Assembly: GCA_038502055.1 (NCBI GenBank) | Contig: JAXRKN010000043.1 | Span: 1,488,001 to 1,552,000 of the forward strand | Length of the DNA: 64,000 nt | Origin: Tanytarsus gracilentus | Lineage: Eukaryota; Arthropoda; Insecta; Diptera; Chironomidae | Reading direction: 5' to 3' | In this document: positions 36,357 to 49,149 of the stretch, piece by piece | How the letters are laid out: each line of letters opens with the position of its first letter | Numbering within the stretch: position 1 is the stretch's first letter | Notes under the pieces: generated by a model | What the model was told of the DNA's origin: nothing | The model's input: the letters and a program-made list of their open reading frames with translations, nothing else | Databases searched by the model: none | Translations under genes and position numbers: made by a program

Positions 36357-39313
36357 TCATAAAACGCTTTCATCTAAGCCGCTGGAAGATTTCACACCCG
36401 ATCGTCGTGATTTGATTAATTTCCTCACGAATGGCGCAAGCAATTTAGGATTGAGCTCGACAGGGTCGTTAGGACCAATGATGTAAGATGTAATTAGCGA
36501 CACAATTATACAAATTGAGCTGCCAACCAGCGTGTACCATAAATAGGAAATATGATAAATTTGAAATCCAGTCGCGTCGACTTGAGACGACGAAATTGTC
36601 GTTGGAGCGGTGCCATTAATGGCCAACATACTCATCGCCTCCTCGGCTATGAAATGATAAGTGCAGCCACTCGTCGAGACGGCTTTCGTATCAAACTTCA
36701 GCTCGCCCGTTGTGATGGCTCGTTGTGCACTAAAGCAAAGCCATGCCATGAACGATAGAGCTGTTGCGCTGCCCACGAATGCACCCTGCATGATGTACAT
36801 TTATGAAGGGAAAAAAACATAATATTGCAATTAATTCATTTTACTTCTTTAAAAGAACTCACAGTTCCATTAACCCAAGGAAACATAACGCCGCATGTGA
36901 ATATGCCGAGAAGAGGACCTTGTGCGATGCTCCCCAACGACATCGAAAGCATTAAAACGGATCCCATTTGCTCCACCACAAACACTAATGCCACACAAAT
37001 CGCACCGAATATCACCACAACACTCCGCATGATGTATTTCGTTTGTGTCTCTGTCAATGGCTCTGTTCGAAAGGGCTTGAAGAAATCCTCCAACATGACG
37101 GCCGACATCGAGTTAAGTCCCGTCGAGAGTGATGATAGTGCGGCCGAGAAAACACCCGCCACAAACACGCCAACTAATCCTGGATAGTTGCCCAACAAGT
37201 CCATTACCAGGAGCGGCAATAATTGGTCTTTCGCCTTGACGAGATGCGTCGATAGTGGGTCACACTCGTAGTATGTCGCATAAATCAGTAATCCACTGTA
37301 GCAACAAATTGCGAGGAGAATGAAAACACCGAAGATAAAGATCCATAGAGCTCTATGTGAGAGAAAATGCAACAGTTATTGTTAGGCTATTGATTAAGTA
37401 ACAAAATGAATTTTTTTGGGAGTTTTAAAATTCAATTTTGTGCTGCAAAAGCTTTTTTGTCAAGTAATATTTAACGAAAGATAAATCTCTCAAGTTCACA
37501 ACTTTCCCATCAAACTCCTTTCGAGTGAAAATCAATAAATTTTAAGGGAAAATAAATTGTGATTAATGAAATATGCCGTTGTCGAGTGTACCTTTTTGCT
37601 GCCGTTAAATTTGGAAGTGATAAATAGCGCTGAATCATATTTTGTGAGATCGCATTCGCCTTCAACCAATAAACAAAACCGCCCAGTATCTGAAATGTGC
37701 AGCAAGAAGAGAGAGAGAGACGAGAATAAATTTTTTTCTTGCTGTTGAATGAGAAAAGATAATGAATCATGTCGGTACCAGTGACCAAAGAGTGTGCCGT
37801 GTTGTCAAGTCAAATGATGTGCTAAAAATTGAAAAAGAAGAAACGATGCAAGGTAAGAGAAATGACATGAAATCAATATCAATTATACGAACTCGGGTAA
37901 TTCAATTCGACCGCTTTCCATATTACGGCTGATCACAACATCGAGTCCGCCTATGTCGACGGTGCCTTTTATAATTACAACCAACATCGCGCCAAACATT
38001 ATAAATGATTGAACGACATCAGTGTAAACTACAGCTTTCAATCCTTGGATATATTTTTTTTAATTTAACAAAATGTTAAATAAAATCGCTCACCTCCAAC
38101 ACAGGTGTAAAAAATGCAACAGATGCACGTTATTGGCGTTACCATGTGTATGTCCAAACCTGACACTGCAAATAAACGTCAGCGTCAAAAACTGCGATTT
38201 CAATCGCTCATTATTGCGTACCTTGATTCATCGCTAATGCTGGTACGAATACAACAATTGGCAGCCAGACAATCTATAATCGAATATAAGCAAATGAATG
38301 ATGCATTAGCGCATATTAATATAACAATGGTCGAAAGATGAAATGCGCAGTGAGTCTGGGAATGTCGAGGAACTCTTCAACTGCACACATAGCCTTGGCA
38401 AACAATTCCAGCTGAATCTCAATCAGTGTTCATGAATAATGTAAAGAGAGAGAAAAATTTAAATGATGAACTTCCTTTTGTTGCTCAGTTGACTATTTTT
38501 ATACATCATCGCAGCGTCATCATCTTTAGCTGTCTCACTCACTCGAAAGATCAATACGGAGATTAATTGGATAAGGAGATTTTTCACCTGTGAGAATATG
38601 AAGAGAATGCATCCAAATAGACGCGTTTTCCTATCGAAGCGAGTCTCCAGATACTGAAAAGAGTTAATGGCATTAAATTTAAATTTTTGAATGCATTTAA
38701 TGCTCAGGGCTGGATATGGCAATTTAAAATTATTACTCAGCTTGTAAAATATCAATTTTTGATAGATTTAACGGCAGGATAAAGTAATTTTTAAAACACA
38801 CATCGTCTGCAGCACACAGCAGCGTGTTATCGTCGACTCTTAAATGAATTCACATTTACCTGATATGTGCTGGTTAACTTGAGATCATGAAACACGGGAA
38901 GATAAACTTCCATCATTACGAAGCCGGTGATGATAATTCCTCCCATAATGTAGAAATAAGAAATACCATGCATGTAGATTTCCGTAGGTGTCCCGAGGAG
39001 AGAAATACCCGATATAAAGCTATGAAATTGCGGGGAATTAATTATCGGCAAACTCATGAGCGAGCGAATAAGAATCGGTCATTTATTAATACCTCGCGAT
39101 TAATGACATAGCAACAGGGAAGACTTTCATACGTCGACCTCCAACTAAATAATCCGTTTCGTCTGCAATTGCCTTCGATTTTTTCTCAAAGAATCCAAAA
39201 TAAATTCCTATGGAGGCGCAAATTGCGAGCATGAGAAGAAAAACGGAATAATCTTGCCATCCGAACTTCTGCAGCTCAACGCGAACATCATCGATATTAA
39301 TTCCTTTGATCAT
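36357..39313 (-). CDS. SLC5-family sodium-coupled monocarboxylate/multivitamin-type transporter
   Basis: Complete ten-exon gene: 39093-39313, 38860-39019, 38588-38653, 38222-38273, 38094-38165, 37893-38043, 37779-37821, 37592-37689, 36863-37352 and 36357-36785. Exons total 1782 bases, giving 593 residues, normal for this family. All introns are GT-AG; the sixth has a poor donor (GTTCGT). Visible family marks: DYLVGGRRM and a SLIASFISG/LLGTPTEIY first membrane segment (residues about 55-85), LPIVVFVPALA (153-163), TPITC...VGGLKAVVYTDVVQ (about 175-203), RHTLW (near 250), SQNMIQRYLSLP (about 271-282) and SAALSSLSTGLNS (357-369), the usual Na2 sodium-site helix. N-glycosylation sequons are at N449 and N508. 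The protein should be a plasma-membrane sodium symporter for small anions; the substrate cannot be told from sequence. The start is the first ATG in the frame of exon 1, followed by a short hydrophilic tail as is usual for the family. Confidence 0.95.
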
Positions 39314-39350
39314 TTTGAGATTTATTTTAGAACTTTTTCTTATCAAATCA

Positions 39351-39385
39351 CCGACTTCATTGCAAAACTTCTCCTATCAAACTGA
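39351..39385 (-). promoter_or_regulatory. predicted Inr + DPE core promoter of the transporter
   Basis: On the minus strand TCAGTT (39380-39385, A at 39383) matches the arthropod initiator. AGTCGG at 39351-39356 falls exactly at +28 to +33 from that A and fits the downstream promoter element (RGWYV). No TATA box lies 30 bases upstream. This predicts a 70-base leader before the ATG at 39313. It rests on motif and spacing only. Confidence 0.45.
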
Positions 39386-42300
39386 GGCAAATTCCTTAAA
39401 TATTTTCTACTTACTTTCATGAAATGATTGTCTCGAGCATTGCCATTATTTCATTTAAAATTCAAAGCTAGTCTACAGATGTTTACATGACAATCTTTTT
39501 CGCTTATTTCATTAAAAATGCATCATTATTTTTTTTATGTATCGTAGCACAATGATATGACTTCAAGTGGATTGTCATGGTCGCAATAAGTTTTAAGAGA
39601 AATTTATAATGTCTCTATTTTAAGAGTCTAGATCATGAACTTGAGTTAATTTGAGAGTCATTTCTTATAGGTTGAGTTTGTTGAGCTTTTTTGAGTTTCT
39701 TTTTAAATAAAATTGTATGCCGAAAAAATTTAAAATGAAGGACAATTTAATTCAAAGACTATTAATTTTAAATAAAGATGAGATTTAATAAGGCGGCCAT
39801 AGAGAGATCTGATGGACTTTTTAAGCATCAATTTAGATCAAAAGTCTTCATTAAACTTTCGGAAAGTTATTCTTGATGATTAAAAATTTTTCATGGCCAG
39901 ATCTTTCAAATTTCAATCCAGGACAAGAAATTTTTGTGGCTCTTTTTAAATTTTTAATAAAATACAAAACCTTTCATATAAAATTTAATCAAACTGAAAA
40001 CCTCTTAAGTGGCATTAACAACAGTTTAAAGATGAATGAAAAAAATTTCAATTAGCATAAAACCAGAAATCGGATTAGCCGCAAATATTCGGTTGAATTA
40101 AAGCAATTAAAACATCATTAGAGTCCATCAATGAAATTAATGATTCGAACATCACTCAAATTTAAGTTTCTCCATAAATTTTCACCTGTTTGCACCTTTA
40201 AAGAAGATGTTGTTCGGCAAGTGAGGTCAGCTATTTAGATGGAAATGATGTTTATGATAATTTTCATCCTGAATAAATTTGCAATGAATTTTTTTTCGGT
40301 TCAATATCGAAGTGAAATTGAAAGAACTTGAGGGCGTGTTTTTTGCGATGAATTTTTTATGATCAATTTTCTTAGCTCTTCGGTATTCATTCAACAAATT
40401 GATGAAACTACGCAGCTAAATTGCAACGGTTTCACAATCTAATGATGAAGATAATTTTCGCCCAGAAAATGTAAACAAAATCTGAAGGAAGCAAACAAAG
40501 TTATAATAAACTGCAAACATGGAACTTCTTGATTGTTTGTCCATTAATATTTGATTTTTCTCGCCACTGATATATGGATGAAGTTGGGGAGATGTTGAGT
40601 GTATCATATTTTCCTACCATTACCCCCATCCCGCACATGATGAAACGCATCAATGTGATGAAATAATACGCAAGCAAACAAAAAACTCGCATTTCTTTGA
40701 ACGACGATGTTAAAGTGATGAATGTATGTGATGTGTATCAGTTGAGGATGTGAAAATGATTGAGATTGACGTACGACGGTATGAAATTCTTTGAAGGGAT
40801 GATTTTTGGCATTTTAAAATTTAAATTTTCATAATCTAATGAGGGAATTTTATCCTCGCTTTAAAGTCATGATGATGAGGAAGTTTGACAGTAAAAAATG
40901 CCTTCAAGAAAAATTCTTTTGTTTGTTGGTGGATGAAAAAGAAGAAAACTCCACATGCATGCGTGTCAGTTCATTATTATGATATTATTATTACATTGTA
41001 TGAAGGGGAGAAAAATAAAATTCTTCTTTCACTTCACGTCTTTTCACCTTCTTTATAACTTTTTTGTAAGAATCTGTTGTGAAAGTTTTTGTAAGCAACC
41101 TGTCACTCTCTCTTTAAAGAACGAGCAAAATTTTCCATCAAAAACCGAGACGAGTCAAAGGCGAAAAATTATTCTGCGAAAATAGTTGTTTATTATGCAT
41201 TAAATGTTTCTGTTGTTTATGAAAGTGAAACTGAAAACTTTTTTAACCATCGCCAAGCTCATGCATGAAAATTTTTCACACGATGCAGCAGAGAAACTTT
41301 TTTCACCGAGCAATTGCATTAAAAATTAAATTTTCTGTGGCCGACAGTGAGAAGTTGAAAGTTAATTTCAATTTCAACTTGAATGCAAAAGTTGGAATAA
41401 TTGTGTGAGTTTCCACCCCTTAAAACACTCAAGTTAATGCGAATGAAATTCCCTTCATGATTAAGCGCCTTTAACTCGATTAAGTTGACTGCTTTGAGAA
41501 ACAAAAAAAATTGTTTGCATATTCCAACAGCAAACAGAGGAGTGTCCTACATTTTGACACTAATCAGGATCAACTCTGACTGTCACGACATTTCTTCCTT
41601 ATCTAAATAAAATCAGTGAATAAAACAGAGAAATTCAATTTGCAAAAATTACTTTAATAAATTTTCATTATGCAGCAACAACAAAAAATAATTTCTCATA
41701 AATCACTCGAGTGAGCACCTACAGGAATGGCTTGTCTTTGCACTTTATCTATCGCTCCCTCAATCTTATAATAATGTGCATTGTCTCATCAAAATCATCA
41801 TATTGAAAGCAATTCGTTCTCAATTCATTTCCATGGAAAGATTTCATTATGACATGGCAAGCGCAAAATGTTAATAACAATGCAAGAGCAACCAACTGGA
41901 AGAGAGAAATTATTTCTTTTTTTTGTTGGAAATGTGATAAAAATTCGCCATGTGCGAACATTTATAAAAAAATATTTTCTTTCATCTCTTTGAATTTTTT
42001 TTTTAAAATATTTCTATTCAAAAATTTAAAATTTTAAAAATTGTCCACCCCTTGAAATTTGTAACGAAAATGAAAACTCATTGAAGCATATTGCAAGAGT
42101 GACTGTGTGATAAATTCATATCAACTTTGATATTGTTTCTACCTCACACCACTGTCATAAAGTTATATTGCCAAAATCGAGAAAACTAAATTGACGTCAG
42201 TGTGTAACTGAATGAATGATTTAACTCAATGTGTCAATTTAATTTGATGGAATTTTTCTCTGTATGTGCGATGATGATGATAACGAGCGTATGCGAGAGA

Positions 42301-42468
42301 TATTGGTTGGAATATGACAGTGGAAAATATTTATTTGACATCTCGATCACTTAATTTATATTTGTCAGATTCCATTTCGAAAATTATGATAGCCGACTTC
42401 TGAGGTTATTCAGTGATAATTATGATAAATTTGTATTTACTCGATGTTAATTGAGTGAAAATTCAATA

Positions 42469-42565
42469 TTGATTGGATACTCAAAATTTCTGTCTTAAAT
42501 TTTTAGAATATTTAGCGAACAAAATCTAGAAATGTGAAATTAATTTTTTAAGTGTCCACCCCTTG
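42469..42565. repeat. fold-back element, one exact CAAGGGGTGGA end
   Basis: The right end at 42555-42565 is the exact TCCACCCCTTG terminus. The left end at about 42469-42484 (gattggatactcaaaa) pairs with it inverted at about 12 of 16 positions. The interior is AT-rich. The left boundary is approximate. Confidence 0.4.
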
Positions 42566-45351
42566 AAGTAGTCTAAAATTACTCAATTCCTTTTTTTTAT
42601 TGCAGAATTTTAAAATTAAAATTTTCGATCAAAAAAATTTCAACCCATTTTAAATTCAAATTGCGAAAATTAGAAGCACCTAGAAAATTGCCACGTCCTT
42701 TTTGCACATTATTGACTTCCTCCTTGTTTACTCAATAAAAGTAAATTACCGCATTTTATTCGCTATCATCATCGCATCCCTTTTCTCTCGCTCTTCTCAT
42801 CTTTTTCCAGATAACGGACCATTCCTTTTTTCCTCCTCACGAAATGAAGTCAATTAATTTCAACGTCAAACAGAGCAAAACTTGTGTAATCATTAACAAG
42901 ATTTATTCGCGCGTCGCTTCTCAATTGCCAATTTGTTTCACAAATCCTTTTCTGCTCCTTTTTTGCTTTGATTTTCTTATGTTTACACAGGGATGCAGTG
43001 GAGAAAGTTTTTTGCTCGAAGTATGAAATAGCGATTAATTAAAATTCATGTTTTCGAGAAGAGAAAAAAGGAAAAATTCTTTCTCAGCGATTCTTTAAAT
43101 TCCATCGAGGATGAGCATTCAATTTTTATCTCCTTGAAATCATTTTGATAAAACAGTTTTAAAACGACTTCACCTGGAATAACGAAAAAAATTCTTTTTC
43201 AGCTACATTAAAAATCTTAAGATTTAAATTTCTCATCTCCTTCCTCTTTAAGCTCATTGTCTGGAGAGTGAAAAAATAGCGAAATAATTCAAAAATCAAT
43301 TAATCATTCCGGCACATGAAAAAGTACAGCATGTTTTACATAATATAAACATTACGTGACGAATGAAGCAACGTGATGCCGAACAGTTGTGCACTTTTAC
43401 TTGCTAGTCCGGAAAAAAGGGAACATCTTAGGACGAAAATCTATCGTATAGCGACATTTGAAAGGAAATGAGGGCAGAGAATGGAGAAAATCCATTTTTC
43501 AAACCCCTCCTTTCAGAAACGAACAAGAGGACCCACATTCACGTCAGTCTGAGTTGAGGAGAGAACGAGTCATGTACAACATGGCAAAGTCAATCGCACG
43601 AAATCATTTTAAGCTTTTAGTTGACAAAACTTGAGCATGATTAAATGCTGTTGAAAAACGTCTTGTTGTTGTGTTTTGTGAGTGAAAGAAAAATTCTGGC
43701 ATTAATGGAGGTGACGAAGATTTATTTAAGAGGAGATCGACCGTTAACTTTAACATCCTTAATCTTCGCTGGTGGCGGTTTATGGCATTAAGCCCTTTGT
43801 AGATCCTTCCAGTTGACGCCGAAAGTGCAAATTTTCAAGAGGGTCACGTTTCTTTTGTTTATTTTATGCCAGTTTTATAGTCGATAAATTTTTTATAAAA
43901 TCCTCAAATAAATTTTAAAGTCGCTAAGTTACCCTTGGAAAAAATTAAGAAATTTTTGAAATTGAGCTAATTAAAGTTAAAATAAAATTAAAAATCCGTT
44001 AAAGTTTTATGTCAAAAATATTTTATGGACATTCAACGAAAATATTTGAAATAACTTTTTTGCATATAAAATCAACTTCATATGAGGTCCTTTGGGATGT
44101 CATGCCAGCATAAAAAATTCTCAATTTCTTCTTCAAATATTATTTTTTTTATATAAAACAAACAATTCTTCGTTGGATATCAAAATAATAACATTTTCGT
44201 ACTACATGCAAAGTAAATTTCAAAAGTGACGGGACTTTTTTCAATTTAGACAAACATAAAACTACACCATAACTGCATTTATTTACAATTCATCATGTAC
44301 CGTCAAGTGAAATGAGAGAGAGTTTTCCCTGCAGAGACACTCTCGGGTTGTCAAGTTGAAATTTAATGGAAAACAAAAAAGCTATAAGTGAGTGGGAGAC
44401 AGAGAGAGACCGAGACATTAAGGAGAGACTGAAAAATATTATTTTTATCGTGCAACTCATACACGAAAAAAAATAAATCTCCCGGGACTTTTGATAGCTT
44501 CTCCTTGTTTGATGCATTAGAGCATTAATGTGACAGATGATCAAAATATGTAAAAAAGGAGAACCGAAGGTGGGCGATAGTGGATTTGGTGAATTTATTA
44601 TGCCACATGAGATTCTTTTGCGCTGCTCTACAACTTTTTCTTTTCTCGCCCAAACAAAATGTAAAATAAAAATGTGAGAGAAACAGAGAGAGAGCGAAAA
44701 TGTAGAATAGGATATCATGAGTAGAAGAAGTTCTTATTCCTCTCACCATTCTGCCGCCACATCGAGCATCACATGCCGTAAATGGAAATTTTGTGAGAGA
44801 ATTTCTTTTTTTTAAGCCGCCACGTTAGTCGAAATGTCAACTTCCCAATTGGGATTTCGCAAATGCATGAATGATAACTCAAGCGGTAAATTGAAAATTT
44901 CTCTCTCTTGCCACCCAAAAAATTTCATTTTGGTGACTCACCATTAATGACCGAAGCACTATAAAATCATTTAGCCATTTACAAATTTATGTTACACAAT
45001 TATCATTAATGAATTTTCATTAGTTGAGCCTGAAATTGAAAATAAATTTCCCACACATGCACTCAGACATGACAGGACAATCAGCCTGCCGCCGCAGACC
45101 ACCATCAAAATGTACAGGCACTATTTTGGAGATTTTAAAAAATTCATACCAAATTTATTTTTTATGACGATTGACATCTGCTGAATCGATTTGTTAAATT
45201 TAAATTATGTATCACCCAGCAGCAACATAATGATTCATTGTTTAGTAATTATCTAACGCAATTTTGACTTTTCGCTGACGGCTCAACATAATTTTCTATA
45301 GAGGAAAATGAAAATAGTTTAATTTATGAACAAAAATGAGGGAGTTAAAAA

Positions 45352-45447
45352 GGGGTGGGAACTCTGTCTTTAATTAATTTAATTTTTTATGATCAGAATA
45401 AAATTTTAAAAATAAATAAATAATAATTATCCAAAGTTTCCAATCCC
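45352..45447. repeat. fold-back AT-rich element
   Basis: GGGGTGGGAACT (45352-45363) faces AGTTTCCAATCCC (45435-45447); the reverse complement GGGATTGGAAACT aligns with two small indels. The interior is ttaattaatttaattttt-type sequence. Ends fit the family pattern of a GGG core followed by a TGGA-like block. Confidence 0.4.
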
Positions 45448-47199
45448 GTTTGTACAAATTTACATCAAATCCAACACAGCATGACTGGTGAAAACAACAA
45501 CGTGAGGCTGCGAGATCAAAATTTAATCATAATGCGGCGTTAATAACTTTTCATGAGCAAGATAACGAGGAAAACTTAAGGGGTAAAATTTTCTCAATTC
45601 TCTATACAAAAAGGCAAAAAGGCGAAAAGCGTCAAGTTGAAAGTGAAAGTCGGAAAATAATAAATTATCAATGTTATCTATAGCGTCACATCAGCATTAA
45701 TTAAAGCTTCATGCCTTCACTCCATTGCATAATAGAAAATAATGAGAAGAAAACCGCAAGATAATGAAAAATTCGTTTAACCCCTTAATAAACTGATAAA
45801 GTCGGTGTGGAACGTTAAAAGGAGAGGCATTGAGGAGATATTTCTAGGATATCAGTACAATAATTAATCAATGGGGTTTTGTGTGCGTAGAAATAGGAAA
45901 AGTTGAATGGGAAAAATGTGGTCGCTTTATCGTGCTCGTTTCATTCATCGACGACGTTTCATTTCTCTTTTCATTGCCATAGAGACATAATAGAGAAACT
46001 TGCTGTGAAATGTCTTTAAGCGAATAAGAAAAATGAAAGTATAAAAAGTTCTCAGACAAGGGGTGGAATTTAAGGAAATGATTTATGGAGATGAAATCAA
46101 AGAGTTTTAAATCCAGAGGGATGAAAATTTTCAAAGATTTATTTAAAAATCTGTAAATTAATTTGAATTTTGAAATAAAAACATACGTTAAATTAAATAT
46201 TGAGATCCTTACGTGCAAACATTTTGAACAATTTTTTATCAATATCGATCTATCTTTAAATTGTATTGAAAAATTTGCCGATTCAGCTCAAAACACATCC
46301 CACTCATAGTCTCTAGGAAATAAACCATCCAAATGCTTCCACCTCCAGTAAAAAATGCTCCCCATTTTGTTGCTTAGAAACAACACATGGACGAAAAAAA
46401 ATTCATAAAAGGAAACCATCAATCCTTCAGCATAATAGAAATTGAACAAATGTATAAGGAATAAGTAGCTATGGTGTCAGCATGTTGTTTATTTATGCAT
46501 CATTACCCTCTTTCTCTTTGACACTCGCTTTTCTCGTGAAAAGGTAACCACGCATGAAAGTTGACACGACGAATATTAAAACCCCAAGAAATTTTCCAAC
46601 AAATTTACGATGATGACGGGCGGAGATGAGAAAGCAATCAAAAATATTTTTGATTTATGAACTCTGCTCCTGATGTGAAAAATTTAAATTTATTTCTCAT
46701 CATGCGAAGGTAAACTTGAGCTCGTATAAATTTTCACATGTGTTTATTTCCATTTCCAATGATTGATTAAGTTCCCCCGCAAAAAAACTTCACTCACTCG
46801 CAAGTCATTCGAGTTTATGTGTCTTAAATATGTGTCGGAGGATAATCTCACAAGAAAGGGAGCTGAAAAATTCAATAAGTAATCATTTGGAAAATTTTGA
46901 CAATGCCAAAAGCTGCTAGCGTAAACTTTTTATCGCAACTTGGAAGGAAGAAGCTCATAAATCATCCACAAAAAATATAGATCTATAAAAATGCGAAGTG
47001 GGAAAAAAGTTTATGTTGTTTGGCGATGACACACATGTATATTGTGCGTATATATGGAAAGAATGCTTCGTGTGCAGGAGTGTGAGGAGGATATTTGGCA
47101 TAAAAATTCAATTGAATCGAATGACATGCGTGTTTTTCCATTTGAAACGAGAAAAGGACCTAGACTATGTCGTTGTCAAAAAAGAGAAAGAGAATGTCA

Positions 47200-47463
47200 G
47201 GAAAGGGTTGGAAATTTTTTCAAATAATATTTAAATTTATAAAATATTAAATTTATTCAAAAATCAAAATTTAAGGTTCGAATCCTAATTTACAAAAATG
47301 AAAAACGATGAAGTTCGGCACTTTTTGCACTCCAAAAACTAAAATATTTTGATAATAAATTCAGTTTAAAAAAATTTAAGGTTCGAATCCTAATTTTAAA
47401 AAAAAAATAAAATTAAAAACTTTTTAAATTTACTTTTTTTGCACCAGATTAAATATCCTTTCC
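47200..47463. repeat. fold-back AT-rich element with two GGTTCGAATCC motifs
   Basis: GGAAAGG (47200-47206) and CCTTTCC (47457-47463) form a 7-base perfect inverted repeat. Inside, the sequence ttaaGGTTCGAATCCtaatt occurs twice (GGTTCGAATCC at 47275-47285 and 47380-47390). GGTTCGAATCC equals the consensus B box/T-loop of tRNA genes, but no A box or cloverleaf can be built around either copy, so these are not tRNA genes. Confidence 0.45.
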
Positions 47464-49093
47464 TTGAAAGTTCTCCCCAAAAACGCCAACGACTGTTGGT
47501 GATGTGAAGTAAATAATTTCGTTTGACTTTCTACATTTTGCCTTTGTCACACAGTATGTGACGTTTTGTGTCATTCCATTGAGGGTGGATGAAAAATTGA
47601 AAGAAAAAAATAGTTTTTGAAAATTTCAACAAACCGCAAAATTTACCGCACTTTATAGACAATATCCTGCCTCCTCATGCTCCAATTAAACTCAAACAAT
47701 TGAATCAATGTTGCATATAATTATTCCAAACAGCCACCAAAAAATTTCTAATACACAATGATGTTAAAATATTGCTCTCGATTTAATTGAATCACACTTT
47801 TAAAAAGTTTTCCAATTAAAATTTTTCCTTCGCTATTAAAGCGAGCAGCCACCCTCAAATTATCGTTTAGATAGAAATTTGTGGGCGATTCGATCAATTT
47901 ATATTGAATCCAATTTAGCGCTCTCTCGGTTTTATAAGAATAATTTTGAACTTATTTAACGTCAATTCGCAAATTAAATAGTCGTGTCTTGCCATGCTTA
48001 TAATAAAAATAAATCTACTTCTCATTCTGTTGTGCAATCGATGCAGAACATATCGAGAAGAGAAAAAATCATTTAACGTCGGCATCATGGGGAGAAATTT
48101 ATTTCATTTTATCGATGGATGTTACTGCTACTGCTATGTATATGTTCGTCGAGTACAGAAGGAGAGAAACGACAAGCATAACGCAGGAAAATATCAACCC
48201 CGTTTCATCCGCGAGGCATTTTGCGAGAGAGATAACAAAAAGGCAAACCCACTGTTACCAAAATGAAATAACATTATTCAATATTAGGAGCATTGTAACT
48301 TTTTAATTTCCCATTGATAAACAGTTTTTTTTGCTGTTATGTTGGGAAGGAAATGAAATTGAAGCCGCAAGGCAAATGATATCGGAGGATTTTATGTACA
48401 TGCTTGTAATGCCATTACATATTTTTTTGAATTTTTATGAGAGTTAACTTCTTGTTAAATTTGGATGTTCTTTTTGGCTTCGATGAGATAAACTCTTAAG
48501 GGAAGGTTTGAAAGTTTTATAAAATTTATGGAAATTTATCTAAAAAATTCAATCGTTTTTTCTCGAGGTGTTTTTGAAGAATTTTGTTTCTAAACATACC
48601 GTAAAATTTGTATTCACAATTTTCCAAAAATTTAATTTTCATAAATTTGCTTTAAATTCCAGGAAAAATGCAAAAAGCAAAAAAATTTAAAAGTTCTTAA
48701 ATCACACCATTAAAAACGAGCAACGAAGCAGCATAAAAACTTTTTTTCGTTTTAATTGCCATCATTTCAGATGATAAAGAGTTCTTTGCTCCTCAATATA
48801 TACACACGAACTGCCGCCTTTAACAACAATTTAACTCTCGCCTCGAATGAACCATTATGAGAACGAAGGAGAAAGAAATTACTCTCGATAAATGGTCGTT
48901 TATCATTGCGAAATTATGTCAATCTGTAATTGCATGTTTCTGGCTGTATTGCGAGCAAAAGAGAGACTGAAAAATATATCCATTGGTTCAATGACACGAA
49001 CAAGAGCAAAAATAGAGCTCTTCTGACGGCGAAGCCTTGTTGAACATATTTAATGGATTTCAGTGTGTGACGCAGATGTTTGCAATAAATTTT

Positions 49094-49099
49094 TTTATT
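49094..49099 (-). promoter_or_regulatory. poly(A) signal of the esterase gene
   Basis: AATAAA on the minus strand, about 50 bases downstream of the esterase stop codon (49150-49152). Confidence 0.6.
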
Positions 49100-49149
49100 A
49101 ATTCAACTTAAACAATAAAGTTGATAAGAGCTTTGCGTGCAATTTTCAT

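Larger units (their letters stand above)
39386..49090. other. intergenic region between transporter and esterase
   Basis: About 9.7 kb without a supported gene. It holds fold-back repeats (about 42469-42565, 45352-45447, 47200-47463), single family ends at 41412-41422, 42044-42054 and 46057-46067, and purine-rich GAGA stretches (around 44385-44410). Minus-strand frames of 141 codons (44293-44718) and 124 codons (45868-46242) are rich in F/S/L/I and show no family features. Confidence 0.6.

Noticed and set aside
36825..37187. 120-codon plus-strand frame
   Set aside because: It is the antisense shadow of transporter exon 9, whose minus-strand frame carries clear SLC5 motifs and correct splice sites.
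38340..38413. Protein-like minus-strand frame in transporter intron 3 (LELFAKAMCAVEEFLDIP...), considered as an extra exon
   Set aside because: Direct joining of exon 3 to exon 4 already gives the expected family sequence in frame. The same patch also reads protein-like in two plus-strand frames, so the appearance reflects local base composition.
44293..44718. 141-codon minus-strand frame
   Set aside because: It crosses GAGA-rich simple sequence, is dominated by S/L/F/I, and a frame of this length is only mildly unusual at this base composition.
47275..47285. tRNA gene, because of the GGTTCGAATCC B-box match
   Set aside because: The flanks are nearly pure A/T and no acceptor stem, D arm or anticodon arm can be formed.
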